64,000 nucleotides of DNA, taken from positions 2,480,001 through 2,544,000 of the forward strand of contig NZ_VFPO01000001.1 in the NCBI RefSeq assembly GCF_006716765.1, given 5' to 3'. How positions within the stretch are numbered: the first letter of the stretch is position 1; the number at the start of each line of letters is the position of its first letter. Position numbers and translations under genes: made by a program. The stretch comes from Actinomadura hallensis. Lineage in GTDB: Bacteria > Actinomycetota > Actinomycetes > Streptosporangiales > Streptosporangiaceae. Positions 42,512 to 54,593 of the stretch are shown here, one piece after another. The notes beneath the pieces are model-generated. The model was not told where the DNA came from and searched no databases. It saw only the letters and a list, made by a program, of their open reading frames with translations.

Positions 42512-42970
42512 ATGCCTTACGAGTTCCAGGTGACCGCCACCTCGACCGCCACGCCCGAAGAGCTGTTCCGGCATCTGGCCGTTCCGGAGGCGTGGGGTGC
42601 GTGGGGCAGATTCCCGACGCCCGCCAAGCAGATCCGCAAGGGCGACACCACCGCCTACGGCGTCGGGACGGTCAAGAAGATCTGGCCCGCCACCGAGCAG
42701 ACCGTCGCCTACGAGCCGTACAGCCACTTCGCGTACAAGGCCCTGTCGGGGCTGCCCGTCCGCCGCTACCGCTCGGACGTCCACCTGGAGGCTCGCGACT
42801 CCGGCACCGCCATCCGCTGGGACGCCGTGATGGAACCGCTCATCCCCGGCACCGGGCCGCTGCTGAAGCCCGTCTTCCAGATGATGCTGAAGTCCTTCAC
42901 CCGCTGGCTGCCCGCCCACGTGGAGAACTGCCCGCCCGGCTGCCCCGCCCGCCAGGCCGGCGACATCTAG
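42512..42970 (+). CDS. SRPBCC-family protein
   Basis: A 152-residue START/Bet v1-like (polyketide cyclase/dehydrase 2) protein that should form a hydrophobic pocket. Seen are the N-terminal strand YEFQVTATSTATPEELFRHL, EAWGAWGRFPTPAK, GVGTVKKIWPATEQTVAYEP, and RYRSDVHLEARDSGTAIRWD. The C-terminus has an unusual CPPGCPARQ Cys pair. GGGGAGTGAG precedes the ATG. Substrate or ligand unknown. It converges with the GMC oxidoreductase gene, separated by a strong terminator. Confidence 0.87.
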   Translation: MPYEFQVTATSTATPEELFRHLAVPEAWGAWGRFPTPAKQIRKGDTTAYGVGTVKKIWPATEQTVAYEPYSHFAYKALSGLPVRRYRSDVHLEARDSGTAIRWDAVMEPLIPGTGPLLKPVFQMMLKSFTRWLPAHVENCPPGCPARQAGDI

Positions 42971-42988
42971 CGGTCTCCGGCGAAAAAG

Positions 42989-43028
42989 GTGCAGGCCGAG
43001 GGCACCCCGCAGTTCCCTCGGCCTGCAC
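42989..43028. terminator. strong bidirectional terminator hairpin
   Basis: GTGCAGGCCGAGGG (42989-43002) and CCCTCGGCCTGCAC (43015-43028) form a perfect 14-bp stem with a 12-base loop between the convergent SRPBCC and GMC genes. An A-run (AAAAA at 42983-42987) precedes it, which gives a U-run to the minus-strand transcript. Confidence 0.88.
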
Positions 43029-43054
43029 GTCCATGAACCCCCTGGGTCCCGCCC

Positions 43055-45526
<2,472 letters not shown>

Positions 45527-45528
45527 GG

Positions 45529-46632
45529 TCAGCTCGCCTTCCGCTTCAGGAAGTCGACGACCTGGGGGAACACCTCGGTGTCGGCGTTCGCGCCCATGAA
45601 CGGGTCCTGGTGGCCGTAGCCGGGCAGGATCGCCAGCTCGTGCAGGCCGGGGCTGACGGCTTCGAGCGCCCGGTGGCAGACGACGTTGGAGTCGGTGAAC
45701 ACGTGGTTGCGGTCTCCGGTGAGGAACAGGATCGGCGTGGTGATCTCCGCCGCGCGCTCCAGGTAGTCGTCCGGGAGCGCCGCGCGGGCGCCGCCGGACC
45801 GCGCGCGCCCGCCGAAGCGCACGGCCCGGCCGGCCTTCACCATCGCGTGGACGTGCCGGTAGTAGTGGACGTTGCACGCGCCGAAGAGGTCGGCGAGCCG
45901 GGCGTGCGTGACCGGCGACATCTTCGCGTGCGTGAAGATCGGCTTGCCGCCGCCCCACATGAAGCTGAGCATGTGGCAAGCGGGCTCGTCGCAGTCGCGG
46001 TGGAACGGCGCGACCGCCTTGGAGATCAGCCAGCCGCGGGTCAGCACGGGGGCGGAGCCGTAGCGCGGGTCGAGCTGGCACGGTCCGAGGACGTACTCCA
46101 TCAGCGGCGGGCCGAACCGCAGCTTGGCCTTCGACCAGGCCGGCGTCCTCGGGGTGAGCGAGACGCTGTTGCAGACCAGGCTGGTGACGCCGGTGACCGT
46201 CCCGGCGGACAGGGCCATCGAGAACGACAGCGCGCCGAGGCAGTGCGAGACGACGTGCACGCGCCGGTCGCCGATGTGGCGGCGGAGCTCGGCGAGCGCC
46301 GCCGGGTGGTCGTACAGCGCGATGTCGTCGAGGTCGTAGCGGTGGGTCTCGCTGTTGTACGGGAACCGGCCGCTCATCCGGAAGTCCAGCGTCCACACGT
46401 CGCCGAAGCCCGCGTCGTGCAGGAAGTTCACCAGGTTGGTGTGCTCCGGCATGATGTACATGTCGCTGGACGTCGTCAGCCCGTGCACCAGCAGGACCAC
46501 GTCGTCGCAGGCCGCGCGGCGGAACCGGGTCAGGTTCAGGGTCAGCCCGTCGGCCGTGGCGAAGGGGTGGTCGGACACCTCGGCGTCGGCGACGCCCGCG
46601 CGGGTGAAGCGCGCGATCCGCTGCTGAACCAT
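45529..46632 (-). CDS. alpha/beta hydrolase with Cys in the nucleophile position
   Basis: A 367-residue alpha/beta-hydrolase. The oxyanion strand is VVLLVHGLTTSSDMY. The nucleophile elbow reads VVSHCLGALS, so position 131 is Cys where most relatives have Ser. The acid and His are probably Asp of LFLTGDRNHVF and His of LPGYGHQDPFMGAN. Such G-x-C-x-G elbows occur in PHA synthases and in hydrolases partnered with GMC oxidases. GGAGGGAC precedes the ATG at 46632. It is two bases from the GMC oxidase start, so the two form an operon. Substrate may be an ester or lactone made by the oxidase. Confidence 0.87.
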   Translation of the reverse strand: MVQQRIARFTRAGVADAEVSDHPFATADGLTLNLTRFRRAACDDVVLLVHGLTTSSDMYIMPEHTNLVNFLHDAGFGDVWTLDFRMSGRFPYNSETHRYDLDDIALYDHPAALAELRRHIGDRRVHVVSHCLGALSFSMALSAGTVTGVTSLVCNSVSLTPRTPAWSKAKLRFGPPLMEYVLGPCQLDPRYGSAPVLTRGWLISKAVAPFHRDCDEPACHMLSFMWGGGKPIFTHAKMSPVTHARLADLFGACNVHYYRHVHAMVKAGRAVRFGGRARSGGARAALPDDYLERAAEITTPILFLTGDRNHVFTDSNVVCHRALEAVSPGLHELAILPGYGHQDPFMGANADTEVFPQVVDFLKRKAS

Positions 46633-46708
46633 GTCCGTCCCTCCGATTTCTGACGCCCCAACCTTGCCAAACGCCCGCATCGGCGCGGCATCGTGGAGAA
46701 CCCGTACT

Positions 46709-46734
46709 TACGGTGCGGGCCGGGGCCCGCCGTA
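46709..46734 (-). terminator. hairpin downstream of the LuxR-type regulator
   Basis: GCGGGCC (46715-46721) pairs with GGCCCGC (46724-46730), extended by TACG/CGTA across a small bulge, between the LuxR-type regulator and the hydrolase. It may stop transcription from the regulator gene before it enters the oxidase operon. Confidence 0.4.
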
Positions 46735-46754
46735 CGTACGGGACCTACGTGAAA

Positions 46755-49742
46755 CTAGGAGTCGCCGTCGGCGCGCGAGGTTCCCCGCAGCCGGTTCATT
46801 TCGGTGGCGACCCCGACCCGGGACGGGACGTCGATCTTGGAGAAGACGCGGGACAAGTGCGTCTCGACCGTCCGGACGCTGAGGAAGAGCCGCTCGGCGA
46901 TCTGCTGGTTGCTGTACCCCTCGGCGACGAGCTCGGCGATCTCGTACTCGCGCGGCGACAGCCCGAACGGCAGCTTCTCCCTGCCCTTGCCGCCCGCGGA
47001 CCCGCCGGGCGCCGGCACCCGGACCCCGAGGCGGCGCTGCTCCCGGGCGGCCTGCGCCTCCAGCCCCCGCATCCCGCACGCGCGGAAGGTCTCCGCGGCG
47101 GCGCGGACCCGCTCCCGGGCGCCGGTGCGGTCCCCGGCGGCCGCGAGCGCGACCCCGGCGGCCAGTTCGGCGCGGCCCGCCTCCGGGCGCCGCCCCGTCT
47201 TGGTCAGCAGGTCGGCGGCCTCGGCCGCCAGCGCCGCGGCCCGCGCCGGGTCGGCGGCGCGGACGGCGTGCGCGCGGGCGAGCCGGGCGAGGCCGACGTC
47301 CCCGGTCAGCGCCGGGTTGGCGATCGCCTCGGCGATGTCCGCCCAGTTGGCGGCGTCGGCGTGGTCGTCCTGCGCGGCGCGGACGGAGGCGAGCGTCTCG
47401 GCGCAGATGACCAGGGTGCTGAAGTCCAGGCCCTGGGTCCCGTCGCCGCACGCGGCGATCAGCGCCTCGGCGCCCTCGTCCGGCCGTCCCGCGTTGATGA
47501 TCGCGATGGCGCGGGCGACGTGCGCCATGTGCGTCCACCACTCGCCGGAGCCGGTGTCGTTGGCGACGGCCTCGTCCCCGGCCCGCAGCGCCCGGTCGTG
47601 GTCGCCCGTCCAGGACGCGGTGAGGCACTGCTGGATGAGTCCGTAGGCGAGGACCTCCTGCGAGCGCAGGTCGCGGCCGACGGCGGTGGCCTCGTCGGCG
47701 ACGGCGGCGGCCTCTTCCATCCGCCCGAGCTGCGCCAGCACCCGGGACTGCCCGGCCAGCATGTAGCCGAGGATGAACGTCTGGCCCGTGGTCCGGGTGA
47801 TCGCCACCAGCCGCTCCGCGTGCCGCAGCGCGCTGTCGTACATGCCGAGGAACGACTCGGCGAACACCAGCCAGGCGAAGCAGTCGAGGCAGTCGGCGAA
47901 GTCGCGGTCGGACGCGGCGGAGAACAGCTGGTCGGCCTTCTGCGCGTAGCGGATCGCCTCCTCGACCTCGCCGCGCCCGTAGGACACCATCGGCCGCATC
48001 GCCGTCACGGCCGCGGTGAGGCCGGGGCCCCACTCGGGGGCGCTCTCGGGGATGCTGTCGAGGACGGCCTGGGACCCGCGGGTGTCGATCCGCTGGATCC
48101 GGTCGGCGACCAGGCGGATCCGCAGCAGCACCGCCTCGGGCGTCTGCCGGTCGGTGACGCGGCGCAGCTCGTCCAGCACCAGCGCCCGCGCCTCGTGGAT
48201 CCGGCCGAGCTGGCGCTCCATCACCGCGCACAGGTGCACGGTGCGGGCGCGGCGGACGGTGTCCTCCGCGGGCAGCAGGCCCAGCAGCGTGCGGGCCGTC
48301 TCGCGGCCCTCCTCGGCGTGCCCGCTGACGGCCTGCACGTGGGCCAGTTCGAGCAGCAGCTCGATCCGGTCGGGCCGGTCGCCGTCCGCCTCCGCCCCGT
48401 CGCCGCCGTCCGGCATCAGCTCCAGCGCCGCCTGCAGCCAGTACGCGGCGGTGGCGGGGGCCTGCAGCGCGACGGCGCGGGCGGCGTCCACCAGCGTCCG
48501 GGCGGCCTCCGTGTCGCCGAACTGCGCCGACCGCACCAGGTGGTGGGCGCGGACGGCCGCGGGCGCGCCCAGCTCGGCCAGCCGCGCCGCCACCCGGGAG
48601 TGCGCGGCGACCTGCCAGCCCGCCGCCGCGGACGCGTAGGCGACGTGCCGCACCAGCGGGTGCCGGAACCGGAACCGGCCGCCCGTCGCGGGACGCACGA
48701 CGTCGTGGGCGGTCAGCAGGTCGAGGGCGGTCAGCGCGGCGTCCAGGTCCATCTCCGCGGCCACCGCCGCCAGCGCGGGCTCGAACACGTCCGCGGCCAC
48801 CGCCGCGCCCTGCGCCAGCCGCAGCGCCTCGGGCGGCAGCGCGCTCAGCTCCACCTGGAGGGCGGCGCGGACGGCGGGCGGCAGCTCGGTGAGGCTCGCG
48901 ACGCCGTCGCCCCGGCCGGGGAGGTCCGCGCCGTCGAGCCGGACGGGGGCGGCCGCCTCCATCTTCGCCAGGGCCTCGAGGTAGAACGGGTTGCCGCCGC
49001 TGGCCTTGTACAGCGCCTCGCAGCGCGACCGGCTCACGCCGGGGCCGAGGAACTCGGCCACCTCGCTCTGCGTGAGCGGCTCCACGGTGACGCGGACGCC
49101 CTGCGGCCCGGCGGCGTCCACCAGCGCCGCGAGCCGCGGCGAGGCCTGCGCGGGCCGGTAGGCCACCGCCACCAGCACCCGGGCGCGCGGCGGGTGCCGG
49201 ACCAGGTGGTCCAGCAGCTCGATCGTCGCGTCGTCGGCCCAGTGCAGGTCGTCGAGGATCAGCACCAGCCCGGACGGCTCGGCGAGCTGCTCCAGCAGGT
49301 GGCGGACGGTGCGGTGCAGCTGGTACCGGGCCACCTGGGAGTCGGGCGAGGCGGCGCCGGCGAGCTGGGCGGGGTCGGTCGGGTCGGTCAGCGCGGGGAA
49401 CACCGTGCCGAGCAGGCGCAGCGCCCCCTCCGGGAGGTCGAGGTCGCGTTCCTCCAGGTGGTCGTCGAGGGCGTCGACCACGGCGCCGAACGGCATCTCC
49501 TGCTCGAACTCGGCCGCGCGGCCCGCCACGAACGGCAGTTTCCGCGCGGTCGCCGCGTCCGCGAGCTCGTTCAGCAGCCGCGTCTTGCCCGCGCCGGGCT
49601 CGCCCACCAGCGCCAGGAAGCCGTGGCCCCGCTCGGCCGCGTCGAGGACGCGGCCGATCTCCCGCAGCGCCTCCCGGCGTCCGACCAGCGGCGTGGTGCC
49701 GGACCGGCCCCGGGCAGCGCCGGCCGCACGACCCTCCATCAT
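46755..49742 (-). CDS. AAA-ATPase LuxR-family regulator (LAL type)
   Basis: A 995-residue regulator built like the protein at 10.4 kb but only distantly related. Walker A is VGEPGAGKTRLLNELA (about 45-60), Walker B LVLILDDLHWADD. A long TPR-like region follows. The C-terminal LuxR helix-turn-helix reads FGLSPREYEIAELVAEGYSN, then LSVRTVETHLSRVFSKIDV. The pair ATG-ATG at 49742/49739 offers two starts. It lies upstream of the hydrolase/GMC oxidase pair on the same strand, separated by a hairpin, so regulation of that operon is a reasonable guess without direct evidence. Confidence 0.9.
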   Translation of the reverse strand: MMEGRAAGAARGRSGTTPLVGRREALREIGRVLDAAERGHGFLALVGEPGAGKTRLLNELADAATARKLPFVAGRAAEFEQEMPFGAVVDALDDHLEERDLDLPEGALRLLGTVFPALTDPTDPAQLAGAASPDSQVARYQLHRTVRHLLEQLAEPSGLVLILDDLHWADDATIELLDHLVRHPPRARVLVAVAYRPAQASPRLAALVDAAGPQGVRVTVEPLTQSEVAEFLGPGVSRSRCEALYKASGGNPFYLEALAKMEAAAPVRLDGADLPGRGDGVASLTELPPAVRAALQVELSALPPEALRLAQGAAVAADVFEPALAAVAAEMDLDAALTALDLLTAHDVVRPATGGRFRFRHPLVRHVAYASAAAGWQVAAHSRVAARLAELGAPAAVRAHHLVRSAQFGDTEAARTLVDAARAVALQAPATAAYWLQAALELMPDGGDGAEADGDRPDRIELLLELAHVQAVSGHAEEGRETARTLLGLLPAEDTVRRARTVHLCAVMERQLGRIHEARALVLDELRRVTDRQTPEAVLLRIRLVADRIQRIDTRGSQAVLDSIPESAPEWGPGLTAAVTAMRPMVSYGRGEVEEAIRYAQKADQLFSAASDRDFADCLDCFAWLVFAESFLGMYDSALRHAERLVAITRTTGQTFILGYMLAGQSRVLAQLGRMEEAAAVADEATAVGRDLRSQEVLAYGLIQQCLTASWTGDHDRALRAGDEAVANDTGSGEWWTHMAHVARAIAIINAGRPDEGAEALIAACGDGTQGLDFSTLVICAETLASVRAAQDDHADAANWADIAEAIANPALTGDVGLARLARAHAVRAADPARAAALAAEAADLLTKTGRRPEAGRAELAAGVALAAAGDRTGARERVRAAAETFRACGMRGLEAQAAREQRRLGVRVPAPGGSAGGKGREKLPFGLSPREYEIAELVAEGYSNQQIAERLFLSVRTVETHLSRVFSKIDVPSRVGVATEMNRLRGTSRADGDS

Positions 49743-50327
49743 GCCCCTTCTCGCACGGCGGCCGCCGGAGCCGGCCGGCCCGGGAGCCGCCTCCACGGCC
49801 GCGGCGCGGAGCGCCGGGGAACCTCGCTGATCGCCCGCCGTCGGGACGGGAACCGGCCGGCGGCCGCCTGGCGGCCGCGCACGGAGTCGCATACGGAGGC
49901 GCGCACGGAGCCGCAGGCGGCGATCCGGGGACGGCCGGGCCGGACCGCCGCGCCGCCGCCCGCCCGGCGACGCGCGAGGCCCGCGTTCTCACATGTAGGC
50001 GGAGTCACGTCAACACCCCAACAGCGGCAGGCGGCCGAGACGCCGTGCTCATGTTCGTCGTGCGGTTCCCGAGAAATCGCGGGATCACCTTATCGGGTGA
50101 AACGTCAATAAGGCGGGTCCACGCCCCGCCAGCGCGTCGTCCCACGGACCGGCCTCCTCCGCGACCACCCCTTTCACAGCCGGCCCTTCCGCGGCCGGCG
50201 GCGTCCCTGCCATCAACCGTCCTGAGGCGGCCCGTGTCAACCTGAGGTACGTAAACCATCGCGTCGTCGTGACACTCGCCCGCCGGTGAGGGGACAGGGG
50301 CACGGGCCTTTCAGCGTCCGGGGCCAT
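49743..50327. promoter_or_regulatory. 585-base intergenic region
   Basis: No convincing gene lies between the LuxR-type regulator and rhaB. GCCGGCC (50179-50185) and GGCCGGC (50193-50199) form a 7-bp stem with a 7-base loop that may terminate rhaB transcription, although it lies inside the promoter side of the regulator. On the minus strand TTGACA (50235-50240) with GTTGAT 17 bases on is a weak promoter candidate for the regulator. The AT-rich stretch at 50085-50115 (ACCTTATCGGGTGAAACG) has no clear partner. Confidence 0.35.
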
Positions 50328-51761
50328 TCAGCGTTCGAGGCCGAGATCGGCCGCGGCGGCCGCCCACGCGGACTCGTCGCCGGACGGCTCCCAGCGGCGC
50401 AGCGGCTGCGTCGCGGCCACGAGGGCGCGGGCGTCGGCCAGGTCGCCGACGACGCCGTGCGCGCGGGCCTGGGTCAGCACGTTGCCGAGGGCGGTGGCCT
50501 CGACCGGCCCGGCGACGACGGGCAGCCCGGCCGCGTCGGCGGTCAGCCGGCACAGCAGGTCGTTGCGGCTGCCTCCGCCGACGAGGTGCACGACGTCGAT
50601 CTCCCGCCCCGACAGCCGGGCCGCCTCGCGGAGCGTGACCCGGTGCGCGAGGGCGAGGCTGTCGAGGATGCAGCGGACGGTCTCGGCGGGACCCGCCGGC
50701 TCGGGGTAGCCGCGGCGGCGGCAGTGCGCGGCGATGCGCGCGGGCATGTCGCCGGGCGGCAGGAACTCCGGGTCGTCGGGATCGACGAGGCGGCGCAGCC
50801 CCGGGACGCGTGCGGCCTCGTCGAGCAGGGCGGGCAGGTCGGGGTCGCCCCACGCCCGCAGCGACTCCTGCAGCAGCCAGAGCCCCATCACGTTGCGCAG
50901 GTAGCGGACCTTCCCGTCGACGCCGCCCTCGTTGGTGAAGTTGGCCCGGCGGCTCTCCTCGGTCAGGACGGGGGCGTCCAGCTCGACCCCGACGAGCGAC
51001 CAGGTGCCGCAGGAGATGTAGGCGAACCGCTCGGTCGTCGCGGGGACGGCGGCGACGGCGGAGGCGGTGTCGTGGGAGCCGACGGCGACGACCCGGAGGC
51101 CCGGGTGGCCGGTTTCGGCCGCGACGTCGGCGCGGACGGGCCCGATGACCTCCCCCGGTTCGCGGAGGGGCGGCAGGATGCCCGCCGGGACGCCCAGCTT
51201 CTCCAGGAGTTCCCGCGACCAGGCGCCGTCGCGGACGTCCAGCAGCCCGGTCGTGGACGCGTTGGTGCGCTCGGCGCCGACCTCGCCGGTGAGCCAGTAG
51301 CCGAGCAGGTCCGGGATCAGCAGCAGGGTGCTCGCCCGGGACAGGTCGTCCGCCGCGAGCTGGTAGATCGTGTTGAACGGCAGGAACTGCAGGCCCGACA
51401 CCCGGTAGAGGAGGTCGTCGCCGAGTTCGGCGCGGACGCGCTCCATCACCCCGTCGGTGCGGGAGTCGCGGTAGTGGACGGGGTTGCCGATGAGGCGCCC
51501 GGCGGAGTCCAGGAGCCCGTAGTCGACGGCCCACGAGTCCACGCCGACCGAGACCAGGCCGGGCGGGGCGCCGCGCAGGCCGTCGAGGACGTTGCCGTAG
51601 AGGCCGAGAACGTCCCAGTGCAAGGTGCCGGCGACCCGGACGGGACGGTTGGGGAAGCGGCGCAGCTCCACCAGCTCCACGGAGCCGGGCCGCAGGTGGC
51701 CGGCCATGACGCGCCCGCTGGACGCCCCCAGGTCGACGGCCGCGAAGGTCGCTTCGCTCAT
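50328..51761 (-). CDS. rhaB: rhamnulokinase
   Basis: A 477-residue FGGY-family sugar kinase that phosphorylates L-rhamnulose at C1 with ATP. The ATPase motifs are AAVDLGASSGRVMAG at the N-terminus, VGVDSWAVDYGLLD and SCGTWSLVGVEL, with VHLVGGGSRNDLLCRLTAD near the C-terminus. These are the rhamnulokinase rather than glycerol- or xylulokinase versions, supported by the rhamnose genes around it. The ATG at 51761 overlaps the lutC stop in ATGA. It is the last gene of the minus-strand operon lacI-lutABC-rhaB. Confidence 0.92.
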   Translation of the reverse strand: MSEATFAAVDLGASSGRVMAGHLRPGSVELVELRRFPNRPVRVAGTLHWDVLGLYGNVLDGLRGAPPGLVSVGVDSWAVDYGLLDSAGRLIGNPVHYRDSRTDGVMERVRAELGDDLLYRVSGLQFLPFNTIYQLAADDLSRASTLLLIPDLLGYWLTGEVGAERTNASTTGLLDVRDGAWSRELLEKLGVPAGILPPLREPGEVIGPVRADVAAETGHPGLRVVAVGSHDTASAVAAVPATTERFAYISCGTWSLVGVELDAPVLTEESRRANFTNEGGVDGKVRYLRNVMGLWLLQESLRAWGDPDLPALLDEAARVPGLRRLVDPDDPEFLPPGDMPARIAAHCRRRGYPEPAGPAETVRCILDSLALAHRVTLREAARLSGREIDVVHLVGGGSRNDLLCRLTADAAGLPVVAGPVEATALGNVLTQARAHGVVGDLADARALVAATQPLRRWEPSGDESAWAAAAADLGLER

Positions 51762-52387
51762 CGGACGACCAGCACCTCCAGCGTGCGGGGCCCGTGCACG
51801 CCCTCCACCCGCGACAGCTCGATGTCGCTCGTCGCGGACGGGCCGGACACGAAGGTCAGCGGGCGGCGGGGATCGAGCCGTTCGAGGGCCTCGGTCACGT
51901 CGGGCGCGACCTGCCCGGCCAGGACGACGATCAGGTGGTAGTCGGGGACCAGTGACAGCGCGCGGGGCCCCTGCGCCTCGCCGTGGTCGAGGACGATCGT
52001 GCCGGTCTCGGCGATCGCGGCGGCGCAGCCGGTGACGGCGCCCGCCAGCCCGTCCAGCGACGCGGGGTCCGGGTCGCGCACGAGCGGGACCCCGGCCGCG
52101 GCCAGCCACTCCGCGGGCAGGTCGCCCGGCACGCCGTAGGCGCCGGATCGGGCCGAGAGCCGTTGCGCGACCGTCTCCGCCACCCTGTCCGGGGACACCG
52201 GGAGGACGGTCGCGCGGTAGTCGGCGGCCCGCTCGGCGAACAGGTCGAGGACCTCCGCCGACGGCCCGCCGTTGTGGCGGCGCAGGTACCCCCGGTCGAT
52301 GCGGGCGTAGGCGGCGGCGACCTCGGCGGCAGGGCGGGGCGGGACGATCCCGTCGACCCTGCGGAGGATCTCCTCGCGCGCGTTCAC
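51758..52387 (-). CDS. lutC: lactate utilization protein C (LUD domain)
   Basis: A 209-residue LUD-domain protein, third component of the LutABC L-lactate oxidation complex. Typical are the N-terminal AREEILRRVDGI, the conserved AAIAETGTIVLDHGE and LSLVPDYHLIVV, and SGPSATSDIELSRVEGVHGP at the C-terminus. Start GTG overlaps the lutB stop by four bases (GTGA), and its own stop overlaps rhaB. Cotranscription with a rhamnose kinase is logical because the pathway yields lactate. Confidence 0.9.
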   Translation of the reverse strand: MNAREEILRRVDGIVPPRPAAEVAAAYARIDRGYLRRHNGGPSAEVLDLFAERAADYRATVLPVSPDRVAETVAQRLSARSGAYGVPGDLPAEWLAAAGVPLVRDPDPASLDGLAGAVTGCAAAIAETGTIVLDHGEAQGPRALSLVPDYHLIVVLAGQVAPDVTEALERLDPRRPLTFVSGPSATSDIELSRVEGVHGPRTLEVLVVR

Positions 52388-53883
52388 CGGCCCCTCCCTT
52401 CGCGACGGCCCTCGCCGTGGCGCTCCTCTCCGGGGCGGCGGTCTTCCTCGCGGCCCCCGCCGGTGCGGGCCCACCAGGCGCGGAACGACTCGGGCGGCGG
52501 CGCGGGCGCGTCCCGCGTCTCGGACCAGGCGTTCAGCGGGCCGGGCAGGCGCCGGATCCGGCCGCCGCGCGCCACGACGCGGCGGCTCGCGGACGCCGCG
52601 CGCTGCGCGAGCGCGAGCCGGGTGGGGGAGCGCAGCGTCCACCCGGCCGCCGTCATCGCCACCCGTTCGAGGGGGTGGCGGGGCCCCTCCTCCACGGCGC
52701 GGGCCCGCAGGTGGACGAGCACCTCCGGGATGTCGATCGCGACCGGGCACGCCTCGAAGCACGCCCCGCACAGCGTCGACGCGTAGGGCAGCGAGGCGTC
52801 CACGTCCGACCCGATGCCGCGGATCTGCGGCGACAGGATCGCGCCGATCGGCCCCGGATACGGCGACCCGTACGCGTGGCCGCCCGCGCGCTGGTAGACC
52901 GGGCACACGTTCAGGCACGCGGAGCAGCGGATGCAGCGCAGCGCCTGCCGGCCCACCTCGTCGGCCAGCGTGGCGGTGCGGCCGTTGTCCAGCAGGACGA
53001 GGTGGAAGTCGCGCGGGCCGTCGCCGGGGGAGACGCCCGTCCAGGTGGAGGTGTAGGGGTTCATCCGCTCGGCCGTGGACGAGCGGGGGAGCAGCTGCAG
53101 GAACACCTCCAGGTCCCGCCAGGTCGGGACGACCTTCTCCAGGCCCATCACCGAGATCAGCGTCTCGGGGAGCGTCAGGCACATCCGCCCGTTGCCCTCC
53201 GACTCCAGCACCACGAGGGTGCCGGTCTCGGCGACGGCGAAGTTCACGCCCGACACCGCGACCTTCGCCGACAGGAACTTGGCGCGCAGGTGGCGGCGGG
53301 CGGCCTCGGCCAGCTCGGCGGGGGAGTCGGTCAGCCCCTCCGGGGCGTCCTCCATCGTGCGCAGGAAGATGTCGCGGATGTCGGCCCTGTTGCGGTGGAT
53401 CGCCGGGACGAGGATGTGCGACGGGCGGTCGTCCCCGAGCTGCACGATCAGCTCGGCGAGGTCGGTCTCGTAGGCGGTGACGCCCTCCCCGGCCAGGTGC
53501 TCGTTGAGCCCGATCTCCTGGGTGGCCATCGACTTGACCTTGACGACCTCGGTCTCGCCGGTCGCCTTCACCAGGTCCGTGACGATCCGGTTCGCCTCGG
53601 CGGCGTCGCGCGCCCAGTGCACCGTCCCGCCCGCCTCGGTGACCTTCTCCTCCAGCAGGCGGAGGTAGTGCCCGAGGTTCTCCAGGACGTGGTCCTTGAT
53701 CTGCTTGCCCGCCTCGCGCAGCTCGGCCCAGTCGTCCAGCTCCGCGACCGCGGCCTCGCGCCGCGACCGGATCGTGGTGGTGGCGTGCTTGAGGTTGCCG
53801 CGCAGCCGCGTGTCGGCCACGGCGCGGCGCGCCGCGTCCGGAAACGACGGCATCCCGAGGTAAGTCGGCATCGCCTCCTTCAT
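52384..53883 (-). CDS. lutB: lactate utilization iron-sulfur protein B
   Basis: A 499-residue LutB/YkgF protein. The LUD domain occupies the N-terminal 300 residues, followed by two 4Fe-4S clusters: CIRCSACLNVCPVY (about 311-324) and CGACFEACPVAID (about 361-373). It is the electron-transfer core of the LutABC lactate dehydrogenase at the membrane's inner face. The C-terminal 50 residues are a disordered Arg/Glu/Pro tail. Its ATG overlaps the lutA stop by four bases. Confidence 0.92.
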   Translation of the reverse strand: MKEAMPTYLGMPSFPDAARRAVADTRLRGNLKHATTTIRSRREAAVAELDDWAELREAGKQIKDHVLENLGHYLRLLEEKVTEAGGTVHWARDAAEANRIVTDLVKATGETEVVKVKSMATQEIGLNEHLAGEGVTAYETDLAELIVQLGDDRPSHILVPAIHRNRADIRDIFLRTMEDAPEGLTDSPAELAEAARRHLRAKFLSAKVAVSGVNFAVAETGTLVVLESEGNGRMCLTLPETLISVMGLEKVVPTWRDLEVFLQLLPRSSTAERMNPYTSTWTGVSPGDGPRDFHLVLLDNGRTATLADEVGRQALRCIRCSACLNVCPVYQRAGGHAYGSPYPGPIGAILSPQIRGIGSDVDASLPYASTLCGACFEACPVAIDIPEVLVHLRARAVEEGPRHPLERVAMTAAGWTLRSPTRLALAQRAASASRRVVARGGRIRRLPGPLNAWSETRDAPAPPPESFRAWWARTGGGREEDRRPGEERHGEGRREGRGR

Positions 53884-54593
53884 GAGGGATCCTCCTCGGT
53901 GGAGGCCAGGATCTCGGCCAGGTGGACGGTCCGGACGCCCGAGCGCGTCCGGCTGAGCGCGCCGCCGATGTGCATCAGGCAGGAGTTGTCGGCCGCGCAC
54001 AGCGTCTCCGCCCCGGTCGAGCGGACGGCGGTGACCTTGTCCGCGCACATCGCGGCCGACACCTCGGAGTTCTTCAGCGCGAACGTCCCGCCGAACCCGC
54101 AGCACTCGGCGGCGTCCGGGAGCTCGGCGAGGTCGATGCCGCGGACCTCCCGCAGCAGCCGCAGCGGGCGGTCGCCGACGCGCAGCATCCGCAGCGAGTG
54201 GCAGGTCGGGTGGTAGGTGACGCGGTGCGGGTAGTACGCGCCGACGTCGGTGACGCCCAGCACGTCCACGAGGAACTCCGACAGCTCGTGGACGCGGGAG
54301 GCGATCCCGGCGGTCCGCGGCGCGAGCCTCGGGTGCCAGTCGCGGATCATCGCCGCGCAGGACGCGGACGGCGTCACGACGGCGTCGTAGGGCCCGAACG
54401 TCTCCGCGAACCCCTTCACCAGGTGGCGGGCCTGCCGCCGGTACCCGGTGTTGAGGTGCATCTGCCCGCAGCACGTCTGCCCGGCGGGGAACTCGACGTC
54501 GTGGCCGAGCCGCCGCAGCAGCCGCACCATCGCCTTGCCCGTCTCCGGGTACATCGTGTCGTTCACGCAGGTGAGGAACAGCGCGACCCTCAT
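53880..54593 (-). CDS. lutA: lactate utilization protein A (CCG-domain Fe-S protein)
   Basis: A 237-residue LutA/YkgE protein with two CCG domains: FPAGQTCCGQMHLNTG and AECCGFGGTFALKN, whose cysteines bind a non-canonical iron-sulfur cluster. It contributes to L-lactate oxidation to pyruvate with LutB and LutC. Starts at the ATG overlapping the lacI stop (ATGA). Length is as expected. It shares the rhamnose regulator's transcript, so its expression should follow rhamnose. Confidence 0.92.
   Translation of the reverse strand: MRVALFLTCVNDTMYPETGKAMVRLLRRLGHDVEFPAGQTCCGQMHLNTGYRRQARHLVKGFAETFGPYDAVVTPSASCAAMIRDWHPRLAPRTAGIASRVHELSEFLVDVLGVTDVGAYYPHRVTYHPTCHSLRMLRVGDRPLRLLREVRGIDLAELPDAAECCGFGGTFALKNSEVSAAMCADKVTAVRSTGAETLCAADNSCLMHIGGALSRTRSGVRTVHLAEILASTEEDPS

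Noticed and set aside
46713..50111. 1132-codon open frame antisense to the second LAL regulator
   Set aside because: It is the complementary frame of a real GC-rich gene; its translation is Arg/Gly/Val low-complexity and lacks domains, whereas the minus strand has complete Walker and LuxR motifs.
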